From: Candidatus Obscuribacterales bacterium
GTDB taxonomy: Bacteria; Cyanobacteriota; Vampirovibrionia; Obscuribacterales; Obscuribacteraceae
Assembly (NCBI GenBank): GCA_019745505.1
Contig: JAIETE010000153.1
Location: 1 to 40,065 of the forward strand
Length of the DNA: 40,065 nt
Direction: 5' to 3'
Under the pieces are notes generated by a model. It ran no database searches. It saw nothing but the letters and a program-made list of their open reading frames with translations, and was not told where the DNA came from. Made by a program: the position numbers and the translations under genes. Below, piece by piece: positions 24,145-32,664 of the stretch; positions within the stretch are counted from its first letter, which is position 1, and each line of letters starts with the position of its first letter.

Positions 24145-26838
24145 CTAGTCGATTCCCATGTGTATGAACGGCGCCCAGGCATGGATCGAGTGCCCGTTTT
24201 GCAATGCCTGAATTTGTGCTTGTCGAAGCGCCTCATATATGGGTATCTTTCCGCCCTGCCATGCCGAATGGAAATCCTTCATCAGTGTGGCTGTTGAGCG
24301 GTCTGCCACTTCCCATAGGCTGAGTACGAGGTTTGGCATGCCTGCGTACATAAGGGCGCGTGCCAGCCCGAGGATCTCGCCGCCGGCTGTGACCTTGTTG
24401 ACGCCTGTCTGGCAGGCCGACAAGACGAGGAGCTTGCCGCAATGGGTTCGCAACAAGTTGCCTTGAAGGATGGCGGCGGCGGTGAGTATACTGCCGTCGG
24501 CAAGAACGAGGCCTGATGCCAGTGGCTCATCAGGATTGAAAACGGCGTGTCCGGCGAAATGAACAACCGGGTATTTGGAAAATAGCTCGGGCAGGGAATC
24601 TTTAACTTCCTGGTTGGTGAGCATCTTGGAGCGCATCGAAGTAGACTTGCCCAGATCGAAGATGGTCTGAGCTTCTTCCAGAGTGTAGGTGAGGTCGTCG
24701 AGTCCTGCGGCAGAGCGCAAGCGCGAGCTGAAGATGACGCCTTCCTTGCGAGTAATCGAATAGTCGCTGATCGCTGAGACTAAATAAGGAGCGGTGGAAT
24801 CGTCTTTCTGGGTATCTTTTGCTTCGGCTGTTTGAGCCTCGGCTTTCTCTTTTGCAAGAACAGGTATCAAGCTTGTGGTCGGCAGATAGCTGGTTGCGAA
24901 TTTCTGGCAAACATATCCCATGCCGTCGTGCAATGCGCTGAACGGCAGGTGGAAGAGGCTTCCGTGAGGAACCAACAGCAAATGATTGATGTGCTCCGGC
25001 AGTTCATTCAAAACGCCGCCGAAAAGACCGGTATAAAGTCGTTTGCACAAACTGACCGGAACTTCCCAACCTTCAGTAGCAGACATCTCGAGGAAATTGG
25101 CGAGGTCTTCTTGGAGGACAGTCAATTTTTCGCAGTCGGTAATCAGATTGAGAGCCGGTTGCGAGGCGCCATGCCAGAGACTTGCGGACAATAAATATTG
25201 ATCGGTCCAGTAGAATTCGACGATTGCCGTTTCGCGGTTGAGCAGGAATGCACTGCCGACAGTGCGGGTTTCGTTCCACAATTGACTAATTTCTGCGAAG
25301 GTCAAAGTCGAGGCGCAGACCAAACTGGCATAGTTCGGGTGCCTCCTGCGCAGCTGATTGACGACATCGCGCCACTCGGCGTAAATGCGCTGCGAATCCT
25401 CGGCGGGTATTGCTGCGCCCCGGGTTCCGCTCTCGCCGCCGCCACCGCCACCGCCCGAACCTTGCCAGAACAAGCGCTCGAAGTGCGCGATTTGATTGCG
25501 CAATTCAGATTCGTGCTGGATGAGTTTTTGCAGAGACTCGTCGCCGCTGTTATCGAGCTGTGAAACATCAATTGGAGAATTGCTCAAAAGATCAAGCAAT
25601 GCCCGTGATTTTGCGCGTCCCACATATTCGAGCGCTTCGACGCGTTTGCCCATTGCCAGGCAGACTTTGACCATGTCGCGGTACATATCCTGCCCGCGAT
25701 TTTGGAAGCTGGTCTTCAAATCATCTGCTTTAATTGCCGAACGCTGCTCGTCGAATAGTTCGATTGCAGAGCTGAAGAAATCGAAAGCCGGCTGGAGCTG
25801 ACCCATTTGCTGGTAAGTCTTGCCCAAGTTGGAAAGATAGATGCGCTGACCCTGGCGATCTTCGATTTCGCGACTGAGGCTGAGTGCTTCCTGGTAGCGT
25901 TCGAGTGCCAAATTCAAATTGCCCTGCGCGAAATAGCAGTCGCCAAGGCTGTCCATGTGAGCGGCTTGTGATTGCAGATCTTCTTGTGCTTTTGCCAGAT
26001 CAACAGCTTTCTGGCAATGTTCGACCGCTTTGTTGAGGTCGCCGCGTTTTAACCAGGCATTACCGATATTGCCGAGCCAAATGCCGACGCGTCGCTGGTC
26101 TTCTGCTTTCTCGGAGAGTGTCAGCGCTTCTTCATAGCATGTCGCTGCTTCTTCGTAGCGCTTCGCTTCAAACAGAGAATTGCCCTGGCTGCCGCGGCAG
26201 ATGGCTTGGGTTCTTCTGTCTTCGGTCAAACCGGCTTCGTTGAATGCGCGAGTGAAATAGTCATTGGCGTCGTCATAGAGACCCAGCTCCGTATACGCAA
26301 GTCCGAGGCTGCCCAACCAGGCGGCTTTGTTTGGTGTGTCTTCACGCACTTCCAGTGCATGTCTGAACCATTCTATTGATTGTTCCGCCCATCCTTTTTC
26401 CAGGTAGAGGCGACCGAGATTTCCAAATGCGATTTCCATTCCGTTGCGGTCTTCGCATGAATAAGCGGCATCGAGCGCGCGCAGAAAATAGGCGATGGCG
26501 TCGTCAGCATGCCCGTCATCTCGATATTGTTCGGCAAGCAGCAGTGATGCATGTGCTTCTACTTTGGAAAGTCCGAATTGACGAGCCGTCTCGATGGATG
26601 TCTGGAAGGCGTCAACAGCTTTCTCTTTTTCACCCAGACCGGAAAGAGAAATGCCCATGTAGCTGGAGAAAACAGCAAGTGCGCCGTGGTCGCTCACTTC
26701 TCTGGCGAGCGTCACGGCTTTGTCGTAGTATTCGACTGCGGTTGTGTAGTCGCCTTTCTGGAATGCAGCCCAGCCTTTATCGCCCTGGGCTTCCATGGCG
26801 GCTCTTTGCTTTTCCAAATTGACGGGCTCTTTTCCCAT
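24145..26838 (-). CDS. TPR-CHAT protease
   Basis: 897 residues; ATG 26838 with GAGG seven bases upstream. Residues ~15-390 are about nine tandem TPRs (AAFQKGDYTTAVEYYDKAVTLA, and so on), followed by a helical linker with a Gly-rich run (~470) and a C-terminal CHAT domain (~600-897). The caspase-like dyad is intact: His764 in VHFAGHAVF and Cys809 in LLVLSACQTG, with SLWEVADRST after it. CHAT proteins are cysteine peptidases related to separase and caspases; TPR-CHAT proteins act in conflict or regulated-proteolysis systems, with the TPRs controlling activity. No CRISPR gRAMP gene is nearby, so it is not shown to be a Craspase. It stands alone between unrelated genes. Confidence 0.93.
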   Translation of the reverse strand: MGKEPVNLEKQRAAMEAQGDKGWAAFQKGDYTTAVEYYDKAVTLAREVSDHGALAVFSSYMGISLSGLGEKEKAVDAFQTSIETARQFGLSKVEAHASLLLAEQYRDDGHADDAIAYFLRALDAAYSCEDRNGMEIAFGNLGRLYLEKGWAEQSIEWFRHALEVREDTPNKAAWLGSLGLAYTELGLYDDANDYFTRAFNEAGLTEDRRTQAICRGSQGNSLFEAKRYEEAATCYEEALTLSEKAEDQRRVGIWLGNIGNAWLKRGDLNKAVEHCQKAVDLAKAQEDLQSQAAHMDSLGDCYFAQGNLNLALERYQEALSLSREIEDRQGQRIYLSNLGKTYQQMGQLQPAFDFFSSAIELFDEQRSAIKADDLKTSFQNRGQDMYRDMVKVCLAMGKRVEALEYVGRAKSRALLDLLSNSPIDVSQLDNSGDESLQKLIQHESELRNQIAHFERLFWQGSGGGGGGGESGTRGAAIPAEDSQRIYAEWRDVVNQLRRRHPNYASLVCASTLTFAEISQLWNETRTVGSAFLLNRETAIVEFYWTDQYLLSASLWHGASQPALNLITDCEKLTVLQEDLANFLEMSATEGWEVPVSLCKRLYTGLFGGVLNELPEHINHLLLVPHGSLFHLPFSALHDGMGYVCQKFATSYLPTTSLIPVLAKEKAEAQTAEAKDTQKDDSTAPYLVSAISDYSITRKEGVIFSSRLRSAAGLDDLTYTLEEAQTIFDLGKSTSMRSKMLTNQEVKDSLPELFSKYPVVHFAGHAVFNPDEPLASGLVLADGSILTAAAILQGNLLRTHCGKLLVLSACQTGVNKVTAGGEILGLARALMYAGMPNLVLSLWEVADRSTATLMKDFHSAWQGGKIPIYEALRQAQIQALQNGHSIHAWAPFIHMGID

Positions 26839-27021
26839 CTAAGACCTCAGGAGGATATCCCCTCCCCTCCTAACTTGAAGGATATCTACTTTTCAGCCAG
26901 GAAGTAAGTCACCAATCCAACGACCGGTCGTACCTTTCATCCTTTCGTGAGTGTATCTATCCGCCAATAGGCAAATTTGGACAGGCTTGAGGTGTATAGC
27001 TTTCTAATGTTTGCGCAATAG

Positions 27022-27105
27022 CGTGGGGGCGCGTTGCACGCGCTCAATTGTCGTGGGGGCGCGTTGCACGCGCTCAATTGTCGTGGGGGCGCGTTGCACG
27101 CGCTC
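27022..27105 (+). repeat. Three tandem 30-bp REP-like units
   Basis: A 30-base unit (27022-27051) is repeated exactly at 27052-27081, and its first 24 bases again at 27082-27105. Each begins CGTGGGGGCGCGTTGCACGC and can form a hairpin through GCGCG/CGCGC. The first two units carry the linker CTCAATTGT. There is no spacer between units, so this is not CRISPR. A further copy of the core lies at 19087-19107 on the opposite strand. Confidence 0.9.
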
Positions 27106-27139
27106 TCTACCTGAAGGGGCGACTTCATGTCTCGACCAC

Positions 27140-27159
27140 GGGCGGACTGCAGCCCGCCC
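27140..27159 (+). repeat. Second type of palindromic unit
   Basis: GGGCGGACTGCAGCCCGCCC is a palindrome with one mismatched pair, followed by CCTAC. It lies 34 bases after the tandem units and looks like a different REP-like family sharing the G-run/C-run design. It sits about 60 bases beyond the stop of the leftward gene at 27218. Confidence 0.75.
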
Positions 27160-27217
27160 CTACAGCCGAGAGAAGCGTAGGTTTCGAAGAGTCAGCTGAG
27201 CGTTTATATCTGGTCTT

Positions 27218-28447
27218 TTAATAGGTTCCGGCGCGGAAAGTGCTGTGATAGGAGCCGTAGGTAGCTGTGGGCGGCGGCACGGCTGCAGAGAGGCGCGGAG
27301 CTGCTGCTTTGGGCGCAATCTGACGTACTGCCACGACTTTCGGACCTTTGCTGTAACGGTTGCTCGGACGCATTTGCACGACATTTCTCGGTTTGGCAAA
27401 GCCGGAGCTGTGGATATTAGATTGGAAACCGGCTTTGGGAAGATGCTGTTGACCGCCGCCGTGCCATGAACCGAAAAATGCTTTCGGTGCCGACGAGCGC
27501 ATGGCGCCGCGACCCAATCCCATGCTGCCCATGCCCGGAGCCATGCCGGGAGCCGTTCCGGGGTTCATGCCCATACCGTTCATTCCGCCCATTGCTGGGG
27601 TGGCGCCACCGCGTCCACCACGGATGAAGTTTTTCAGTTGAGCTTCCGGAACCAGATTGAGAGGAAACGGCGCAGGACCTGCGGTTCCTTGTTGCTGTGG
27701 TCTATCGAGATTGCCGATTGGAGCGTTCAATTGGCGGTCGATGTCGGCTTCCTTGGCGCTGAAAGGCGCGAAGTTTTGCGGCATGACGGGAGCCTGAACG
27801 AGCGAAGCTCCGGCTTGAGAGATCATTTTCTCGTCGCCTTGAGGCTCACCGAGCCAGTCGTCCATTCTTTGTTGGAGCGATTGTTTCGATGCTCGTTTGG
27901 CATTTTTGAGATTCTTGGCTGAAGGAGCTGCGCCCATGTGGTGTGCACCGGCGATAGCTTGACGCGCCATTGCTACGGCGTTGTCGCGAAGATTGCCGGA
28001 GCCGGCGTTGGAAAGACCGGCAGGAACCATGTTCGCCAAAGACTGTGGCTGGCGATAAGCGGCTCTAGGCGCTGGATACTCGGAATACTGCGATTGGGAA
28101 ACATTGCCTGAAAGCTGTGACGGGTCAAAACCCATGCGCGGAGTTTGAGCGACAAGCTGCATGTCCAAATCGCGCTGCGAGGGCAATTTCGAAACTTTGT
28201 GCATGGGCTTCAAGCGCGCCACATAGGCGTCGAATGACTTGTCGCCGCTGCTGATCTTCTCGGGAATCGTGACTTTCATTCTCGACGTGGGAATGTCGGC
28301 TTTCCCCTTCTTTATAGAAGCAAGGTTGCTCTTCAGCCAATCGCCGGTGTCCGCGACGCCCTCTTCGGCTGCAGGCGCCATTTGGCAGAATGCAATGGGT
28401 AGGGAGGCTGCGATGTTAACGCTGAGAAGAAGTGCAGATAGTTTCAT
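27218..28447 (-). CDS. Secreted Met/Gly/Pro-rich protein of unknown function
   Basis: 409 residues with a clear signal peptide (MKLSALLLSVNIAASLPIAFCQMAPA). The mature protein has little regular structure. It contains polar helical stretches, a Gln/Tyr/Pro region, and from ~285 a low-complexity block of Gly/Met/Pro (GGMNGMGMNPGTAPGMAPGM) followed by His/Gly/Lys/Arg-rich sequence and a Tyr-rich end (TYGSYHSTFRAGTY). Methionine- and histidine-rich exported proteins sometimes bind copper, but no ordered motif shows this. The family is not recognised. REP-like palindromes lie just past its stop. Confidence 0.75.
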   Translation of the reverse strand: MKLSALLLSVNIAASLPIAFCQMAPAAEEGVADTGDWLKSNLASIKKGKADIPTSRMKVTIPEKISSGDKSFDAYVARLKPMHKVSKLPSQRDLDMQLVAQTPRMGFDPSQLSGNVSQSQYSEYPAPRAAYRQPQSLANMVPAGLSNAGSGNLRDNAVAMARQAIAGAHHMGAAPSAKNLKNAKRASKQSLQQRMDDWLGEPQGDEKMISQAGASLVQAPVMPQNFAPFSAKEADIDRQLNAPIGNLDRPQQQGTAGPAPFPLNLVPEAQLKNFIRGGRGGATPAMGGMNGMGMNPGTAPGMAPGMGSMGLGRGAMRSSAPKAFFGSWHGGGQQHLPKAGFQSNIHSSGFAKPRNVVQMRPSNRYSKGPKVVAVRQIAPKAAAPRLSAAVPPPTATYGSYHSTFRAGTY

Positions 28448-28685
28448 CAGGATGCCGTTCCGCTTTTGCCAGAGGTGGATGGAGAAGAAAGTGCGCTATG
28501 CACACGGGGCACTCGGGGTGTGAGTGGCTCGCCGATGACATGAGTTTATAAATGGAGCGTCTTCAAGTCACTGGGAAAAGTACGCAAGCAAAAGTCCCAG
28601 CTTCGATTTCGGGCGATGAGGGTGGGAATATTCCCCTCTTGGCAACGCCGTTTTTAATCTTAGGAATGGAGTTCGACGGAGCGAT

Positions 28686-29096
28686 TTAATCTTTCTTCTG
28701 ATTTTGGACTTCCATGACTTTCTGTCTTATGGATTCAGCCAGAGTCATGGGCGGCTTGTCGTTGACCTTCGTCTGTTCCGCGCCCCTTTCTCTCCAAAAT
28801 TTTGCGCTCTTGGCGTTTTTCTCAACGTGGATACCCTTTTCGTACCATTCAGCCAGTCTAAATTGCGCCATCTCCACGCATCCTTCACCAGCCTGAAGGT
28901 AGAGCTTATAAGCCTTTTCTAGATCCTTCTCGACGATTTCGCCTTGCTCATAAAACTGCCCAACTTCAAATGCAGCTATTGGTGAATCTTCCTCTAATTC
29001 CAAAGCTCTCTGAAAGCATGCGAATGCTTCCGTCAAATTGCCTTTCTCTCTGGCTGCATAGCCTTCATAGATGCTTTTGATAAATGAATCTGCCAT
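28686..29096 (-). CDS. Sel1-repeat / TPR protein
   Basis: 136 residues, no signal peptide. The first unit is TPR-like (YEGYAAREKGNLTEAFACFQRALELE). Two Sel1-type repeats follow: AAFEVGQFYEQGEIVEKDLEKAYKLYLQAG and AQFRLAEWYEKGIHVEKNAKSAKFWRERG, each with the A---G--YE-G--V-K-----A---- pattern at ~37-residue spacing. Such repeats are protein-protein adaptors. The last 30 residues are a charged helix. It is an isolated single gene, so its partner is unknown. Confidence 0.85.
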   Translation of the reverse strand: MADSFIKSIYEGYAAREKGNLTEAFACFQRALELEEDSPIAAFEVGQFYEQGEIVEKDLEKAYKLYLQAGEGCVEMAQFRLAEWYEKGIHVEKNAKSAKFWRERGAEQTKVNDKPPMTLAESIRQKVMEVQNQKKD

Positions 29097-29415
29097 TGTT
29101 TTTCAATCACCCGGCTTTTCATGACTACTTTGATTATCCCGCGAGTGGCTCAAATTTTAGACACTTCAAGCAGTCCGAAATTTCGAGTCTTTTCGTATTA
29201 CTTGAGCGAGATTGGTGTCTCGAAACGCCCTATTTACGTGAATTGAGACGAACAAATGCAAGTGGTGAAATCGGGCGAGATCCCCAAAAGCCTTGCCCAG
29301 CAATGCTTCTACCTTTATTCCGAAAAATGGAGAGTTTTCGGAATAAAGGTAGGTCGGCGAATCAGTGAAAAGCCCAAGCTCCAGCAACAAGTCTCAACAA
29401 CCGCAGCCGGTGCGG
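29097..29415. other. Intergenic region holding a strong hairpin
   Basis: 319 bases between the leader of the Sel1 gene and the stop of the response regulator. Apart from the perfect inverted repeat at 29309-29352 I see no supported gene; the short open frames lack ribosome binding sites. Confidence 0.6.
29309..29352. repeat. Perfect 18-bp inverted repeat (hairpin)
   Basis: CTACCTTTATTCCGAAAA (29309-29326) is exactly complementary to TTTTCGGAATAAAGGTAG (29335-29352) around an 8-base loop. It lies 63 bases beyond the response-regulator stop, where it could end or protect that transcript. It has no following U-run on either strand, so it is not a classic intrinsic terminator. Confidence 0.85.
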
Positions 29416-30099
29416 CTAATCCCAAACCAGGCGGTAGCCGACCCCACGCACTGTCAGAATATGCTTGGGTTGACTGGGATTCTCCTCGAGTTTTTCGCGC
29501 AAATATCTGATGTGAACGTCTACTGTGCGGCTCTCTCCAAGGAAGTCTGAGCCCCAAACTTGGGCAAATAGCTGATCGCGTGTAAAAACGCGATTCGGGT
29601 GTTTTGCCATTGCTGCGAGCAATTCGAACTCTTTGAAAGTCAAATCGATTTGCTGGCTGTTGACCGAAACCGTGCGGCTGTCCATGTCTATGAATAGCGC
29701 GCCCAAGCGTAAACCTTTGGGAGCGGGCGCTGCGCCCGGTGCTTCGCGCAAATGCGCTTTCACTCTGGCAACCAATTCCCGCAATCTGACTGGTTTTGCA
29801 ATGTAATCGTTGGCGCCCAGTTCCAAACCGACCACCGTATCGATCTCGGAGGTTCTGGCTGTGAGCATGAGAATCGGCGTCTTGCGGTCTTGGCTGCGCA
29901 CACGCCGGCAAACCTCGTAACCGTCCAGCCCCGGCATCATCAAGTCCAAGATAATCAGGTCGGGCTTTTCCGATTCAGCAACTTGAATCGCCTTAATCCC
30001 ATCGTGGGCAAGCAACGTGCCAAAGCCTTCTTGATTCAGCACGTACTGAATCGAATTGGCGATATCTACTTCATCATCGACGATAAGTATCTTTTTCAT
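29416..30099 (-). CDS. OmpR/PhoB-family response regulator
   Basis: 227 residues, normal length. Receiver domain 1-~118: acidic pocket D8-D9, phospho-acceptor D52 in IILDLMMPG, T80 and K102 in NDYIAKP. OmpR-type winged-helix DNA-binding domain ~130-227: LTFKEFELLAAMAKHPNRVFTRDQLFAQVWG, then SRTVDVHIRYLREKL and TVRGVGYRL. All key residues are present, so it should be a working transcription factor switched by phosphorylation. It resembles PhoB and the cyanobacterial RpaB type. No histidine kinase is adjacent, so it is an orphan. It is divergent from the SpoIID/LytB gene, and two dyad sites lie between them. Confidence 0.95.
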   Translation of the reverse strand: MKKILIVDDEVDIANSIQYVLNQEGFGTLLAHDGIKAIQVAESEKPDLIILDLMMPGLDGYEVCRRVRSQDRKTPILMLTARTSEIDTVVGLELGANDYIAKPVRLRELVARVKAHLREAPGAAPAPKGLRLGALFIDMDSRTVSVNSQQIDLTFKEFELLAAMAKHPNRVFTRDQLFAQVWGSDFLGESRTVDVHIRYLREKLEENPSQPKHILTVRGVGYRLVWD

Positions 30100-30214
30100 C
30101 TAACCCTTCAGACGTTTTCTCACTCAACAAGTGGTTCATAGTATCATCGACTTTGATAGCAGTACTGCTTGATTTGCCCCAATTTTGGATTGCACCGAAG
30201 GGCGAGATTCTTTA

Positions 30215-30253
30215 GATATCCTGGGATATCCGAAGATGGTTATAAAGTAACCA
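30215..30253. promoter_or_regulatory. Two operator-like dyads between divergent genes
   Basis: GATATCC-TG-GGATATC (30215-30230, perfect 7-base arms) and TGGTTA-TAAAG-TAACCA (30237-30253, perfect 6-base arms) lie side by side between the response regulator (start 30099) and SpoIID/LytB (start 30325). Their centres are about 22 bases apart, near two helical turns, so proteins bound to both would face the same side of DNA. Confidence 0.45.
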
Positions 30254-30324
30254 TAATGGCGCCGGTTGTAGCCAAAGATGAAGCGGTGATTGCTGAATTG
30301 GTACGGTTCGGGATTTTTTAGGCA

Positions 30325-31638
30325 ATGTCGGGTCAGCACAAACATCGCTTCGAACGCATCTTTGCTATCGTTTTGGCCTTACTGGCGATTTTGTGGCCGG
30401 ATTCCGTGGCGCTTTCGGCAACCAAGAAGCCGGAGATGGACGCCAAGCAACCGATGCTGTGGCCTACCTTCGGTCCGTATCCGCCCATGGTGCATCCCGT
30501 GCGTATTGGTATCGGCACCAGAGCTCCCGTCGCCCGCATCGCCGTTTGGTCGCCTGGCTTCGTCTTTGTTGACAATCGACCGCTGATGCCGCTCAAGCCG
30601 CAGGTCATTTATCAAATTACCCCCGGAAAAATTACAGAGCTCGCCACAGGTCGCTCGACTTCGCTGCCCCTGGATAGACGCACGCAAATCGCCGCGCGAG
30701 ATCCACTGGGGACTTACGCTGTATGGGCGAACAATCGCTGGTGGCGGGGCAGTTTGGAATTGATTCTGACGCGCGGAGTCACCACCATCAACTTGCTCGA
30801 CCTCGAAGACTATCTTCAAGGCGTTGTTCCATCCGAGATGCCTGCTAGCTGGCAGCTCGAAGCACTCAAGTCGCAGGCTGTGGCGGCACGCAGTTATGCT
30901 GTTGCTCACCTCGGCAAGGGCTCTAAGTGGCTGAATAGTGAAGGTTTCGATTTGGTGCCGGATGTGCGTGACCAGGCGTATAAAGGCCTGGCGGCAGAGG
31001 CTCCGTCCACCCGCATCGCTGTTTTCCAGACACAAGGTATCATCTTGCGCGACGCCGGTCGTATCAAGCCGGGTTTCTACCGTGCCACCGTCGGTGATTA
31101 CTACGAGAATTTGAACATCCGCACGAAGATCGTGCCAAAGGCTACTGTTGAGAAAATTACCGGCGTGACGAATGTTGTCGGCATCACGGTCAAACAGTGG
31201 ACTATCAACGGCGATGCGCATTCTATGCAGATCATGGGTTCTAAGCGCGCTCGCGAGGTGGATGGCAAATCTTTTGCCAGAATGTTGGGATTGTCGACGC
31301 CCGGCATTCTTGATGTCAGGGAAGAAGGCAGCAATTGGGTATTCACATGTCGCGGACCGGGCAATGGTGCGCGCGGTTTGAGTCAACACGGCGCCAATGC
31401 CCTTGCCAAACGCGGCTGGCGCTATGAGCAAATTTTGCAGCACTATTATCAGGATCCTGATGGACAGCTGCGTCTAGAGTTTATAGATCGCTCAAGCTTT
31501 GCAGCAGCAGCTGCGGCTGCTGCTGCTCGATACCGCACACCTTATACACGTCCGCAGCGGGGACATATGCCTCAGCCTGAACCGTCCAGCGATGAAGAAG
31601 AACCGAGTGATGAAGAAGAGAAGGACGAGAAGAAGTAG
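30325..31638 (+). CDS. SpoIID/LytB domain protein
   Basis: 437 residues. Residues ~9-31 form a signal peptide or anchor (FERIFAIVLALLAILWPDSVALSA). The SpoIID domain covers ~155-395. It has LEDYLQGVVPSEMPASW with Glu171 in the SEMP motif (the position of the catalytic glutamate in sporulation SpoIID), then LKSQAVAARSYA and, at the end, GNGARGLSQHGANALA, the family's GxSQxGA. Such proteins are lytic transglycosylases that cleave denuded peptidoglycan, or amidase enhancers; they also occur in non-sporulating bacteria, including cyanobacteria. The tail is unusual: a run of about nine alanines encoded by GCA/GCT triplets, then an acidic DEEEPSDEEEKDEKK end. A small GC hairpin (31657-31670) follows the stop. 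Confidence 0.92.
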   Translation: MSGQHKHRFERIFAIVLALLAILWPDSVALSATKKPEMDAKQPMLWPTFGPYPPMVHPVRIGIGTRAPVARIAVWSPGFVFVDNRPLMPLKPQVIYQITPGKITELATGRSTSLPLDRRTQIAARDPLGTYAVWANNRWWRGSLELILTRGVTTINLLDLEDYLQGVVPSEMPASWQLEALKSQAVAARSYAVAHLGKGSKWLNSEGFDLVPDVRDQAYKGLAAEAPSTRIAVFQTQGIILRDAGRIKPGFYRATVGDYYENLNIRTKIVPKATVEKITGVTNVVGITVKQWTINGDAHSMQIMGSKRAREVDGKSFARMLGLSTPGILDVREEGSNWVFTCRGPGNGARGLSQHGANALAKRGWRYEQILQHYYQDPDGQLRLEFIDRSSFAAAAAAAAARYRTPYTRPQRGHMPQPEPSSDEEEPSDEEEKDEKK

Positions 31639-31723
31639 GAGTTCCAAAACTTGTCAGGGCGCCTGCGCCCGAAAATTGAACACAGATTTGTCAACGATGA
31701 AGAAGGCACCCTAAGGAGCGAAA

Positions 31724-32641
31724 ATGTCCAGTCAGACAACCGATACACGCATAAAAACCAACTTTCTTGAGAATCAAGCAAAGGAAGTTTCGGACAAGAA
31801 AATGTCCAAAGGACCTCTCATTGCATTTGGAATTGTTTTTCTGGCAGGCATCAGTTTTGGTGGCTATAAAGTAACGGAGTTCTTGATGAACTACGAGACC
31901 ATCGCCATGATGAAAAACATCGAACTCATCTTGGACAGCCCGACTACAAAGAATGGGCAAGCGACCGTTGATATTGTTGTTCGCAATAACAATCCCTTTC
32001 CTGTGCAAAACTTCGAGATCGCCTACACCATTGACGGTACCACCGGCGGAAACGTTTCTAAAGGCATAGCAAAGATCGAAAACCTCGTTCCGGCCGCCGA
32101 TGAGCGCAAATTCGCCACTGTTTCGCTCGGTGCAATCAATGGCGAGCCCGGCAAAATGCACGTTGATTTAACTGCTGCCCGCGTTGCTGAAAAATCCAAA
32201 TTGCCCGGTGACGTGCAACAACGCATTACTGATGCGCTGTTTCTCAAAGAGCAAGACAGTCTAGCCGCTTTCCAGCAATTGGACAAAGAATTGCCTGACA
32301 ATCCTGTCATTCTCAACGGATTGGCTCTGACATATGAAGAATGCAACCAGAAAGACCTGGCAAAACAGACCTACGAAAAAGCAATCGTCGCTGCGCAAGC
32401 CGCTAGCGCTAATGGCGCTGACGCAGCAGAAGCTGCGACTCCTGCTGCTGGAGTTGCCGGCGCCCCTGCGGAAACCGGCGCGTCTTCTGCTAACAAATCA
32501 ACGATTGAGAACGCGCACTATCACCTGGGTCTTCTCCTTTTGAGTGCTGATAAGAAGAAGGCACAAGCTGAGTTCGAAGCAGCCGCAAAACTGGATCCAA
32601 ATGATCCCGCAGTCAAAGCCGAACTCGAAAAACTCAAGTAA
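31724..32641 (+). CDS. Membrane-anchored TPR protein with Ig-like domain
   Basis: 305 residues; ATG 31724 with AAGGAG upstream. A cytoplasmic N-tail of ~28 residues is followed by one membrane segment (PLIAFGIVFLAGISFGGYKV). A beta domain at ~58-150 (ATVDIVVRNNNPFPVQNFEIAYTIDG...) resembles the WHy/LEA-type or FxLYD fold that reads 'NNNPFPV'. TPR helices follow at ~165-215 and ~255-300 (HYHLGLLLLSADKKKAQAEFEAAAKLDP), split by an Ala/Gly/Pro-rich linker. It is probably a periplasmic scaffold. It lies 85 bases after SpoIID/LytB on the same strand, so a link to cell-wall work is possible. Confidence 0.82.
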   Translation: MSSQTTDTRIKTNFLENQAKEVSDKKMSKGPLIAFGIVFLAGISFGGYKVTEFLMNYETIAMMKNIELILDSPTTKNGQATVDIVVRNNNPFPVQNFEIAYTIDGTTGGNVSKGIAKIENLVPAADERKFATVSLGAINGEPGKMHVDLTAARVAEKSKLPGDVQQRITDALFLKEQDSLAAFQQLDKELPDNPVILNGLALTYEECNQKDLAKQTYEKAIVAAQAASANGADAAEAATPAAGVAGAPAETGASSANKSTIENAHYHLGLLLLSADKKKAQAEFEAAAKLDPNDPAVKAELEKLK

Positions 32642-32664
32642 TGCTTCTAGACTGACTGGAAGGT

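Larger units (their letters stand above)
26839..27217. other. Intergenic region with palindromic repeats
   Basis: 379 bases between two leftward genes. The right part is filled with REP-like units (described separately). The left part holds the leader of the TPR-CHAT gene, including a pyrimidine-rich CCCCTCCCCTCC run that pairs partly with the neighbouring AGGAGG. No gene is visible. Confidence 0.7.

Noticed and set aside
24145..26838. Craspase (type III-E CRISPR TPR-CHAT)
   Set aside because: No gRAMP, array or other CRISPR gene in the window; TPR-CHAT proteins are widespread without CRISPR.
27022..27105. CRISPR array
   Set aside because: Repeats are directly abutting and GC-palindromic with no unique spacers, and no cas gene is present.
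30379..31443. 354-residue leftward frame antisense to SpoIID/LytB
   Set aside because: The sense strand shows the full SpoIID motif set; the antisense product has no recognisable features.
30325..31638. Sporulation locus
   Set aside because: SpoIID/LytB proteins are common in non-sporulating bacteria, and no other sporulation gene is here.
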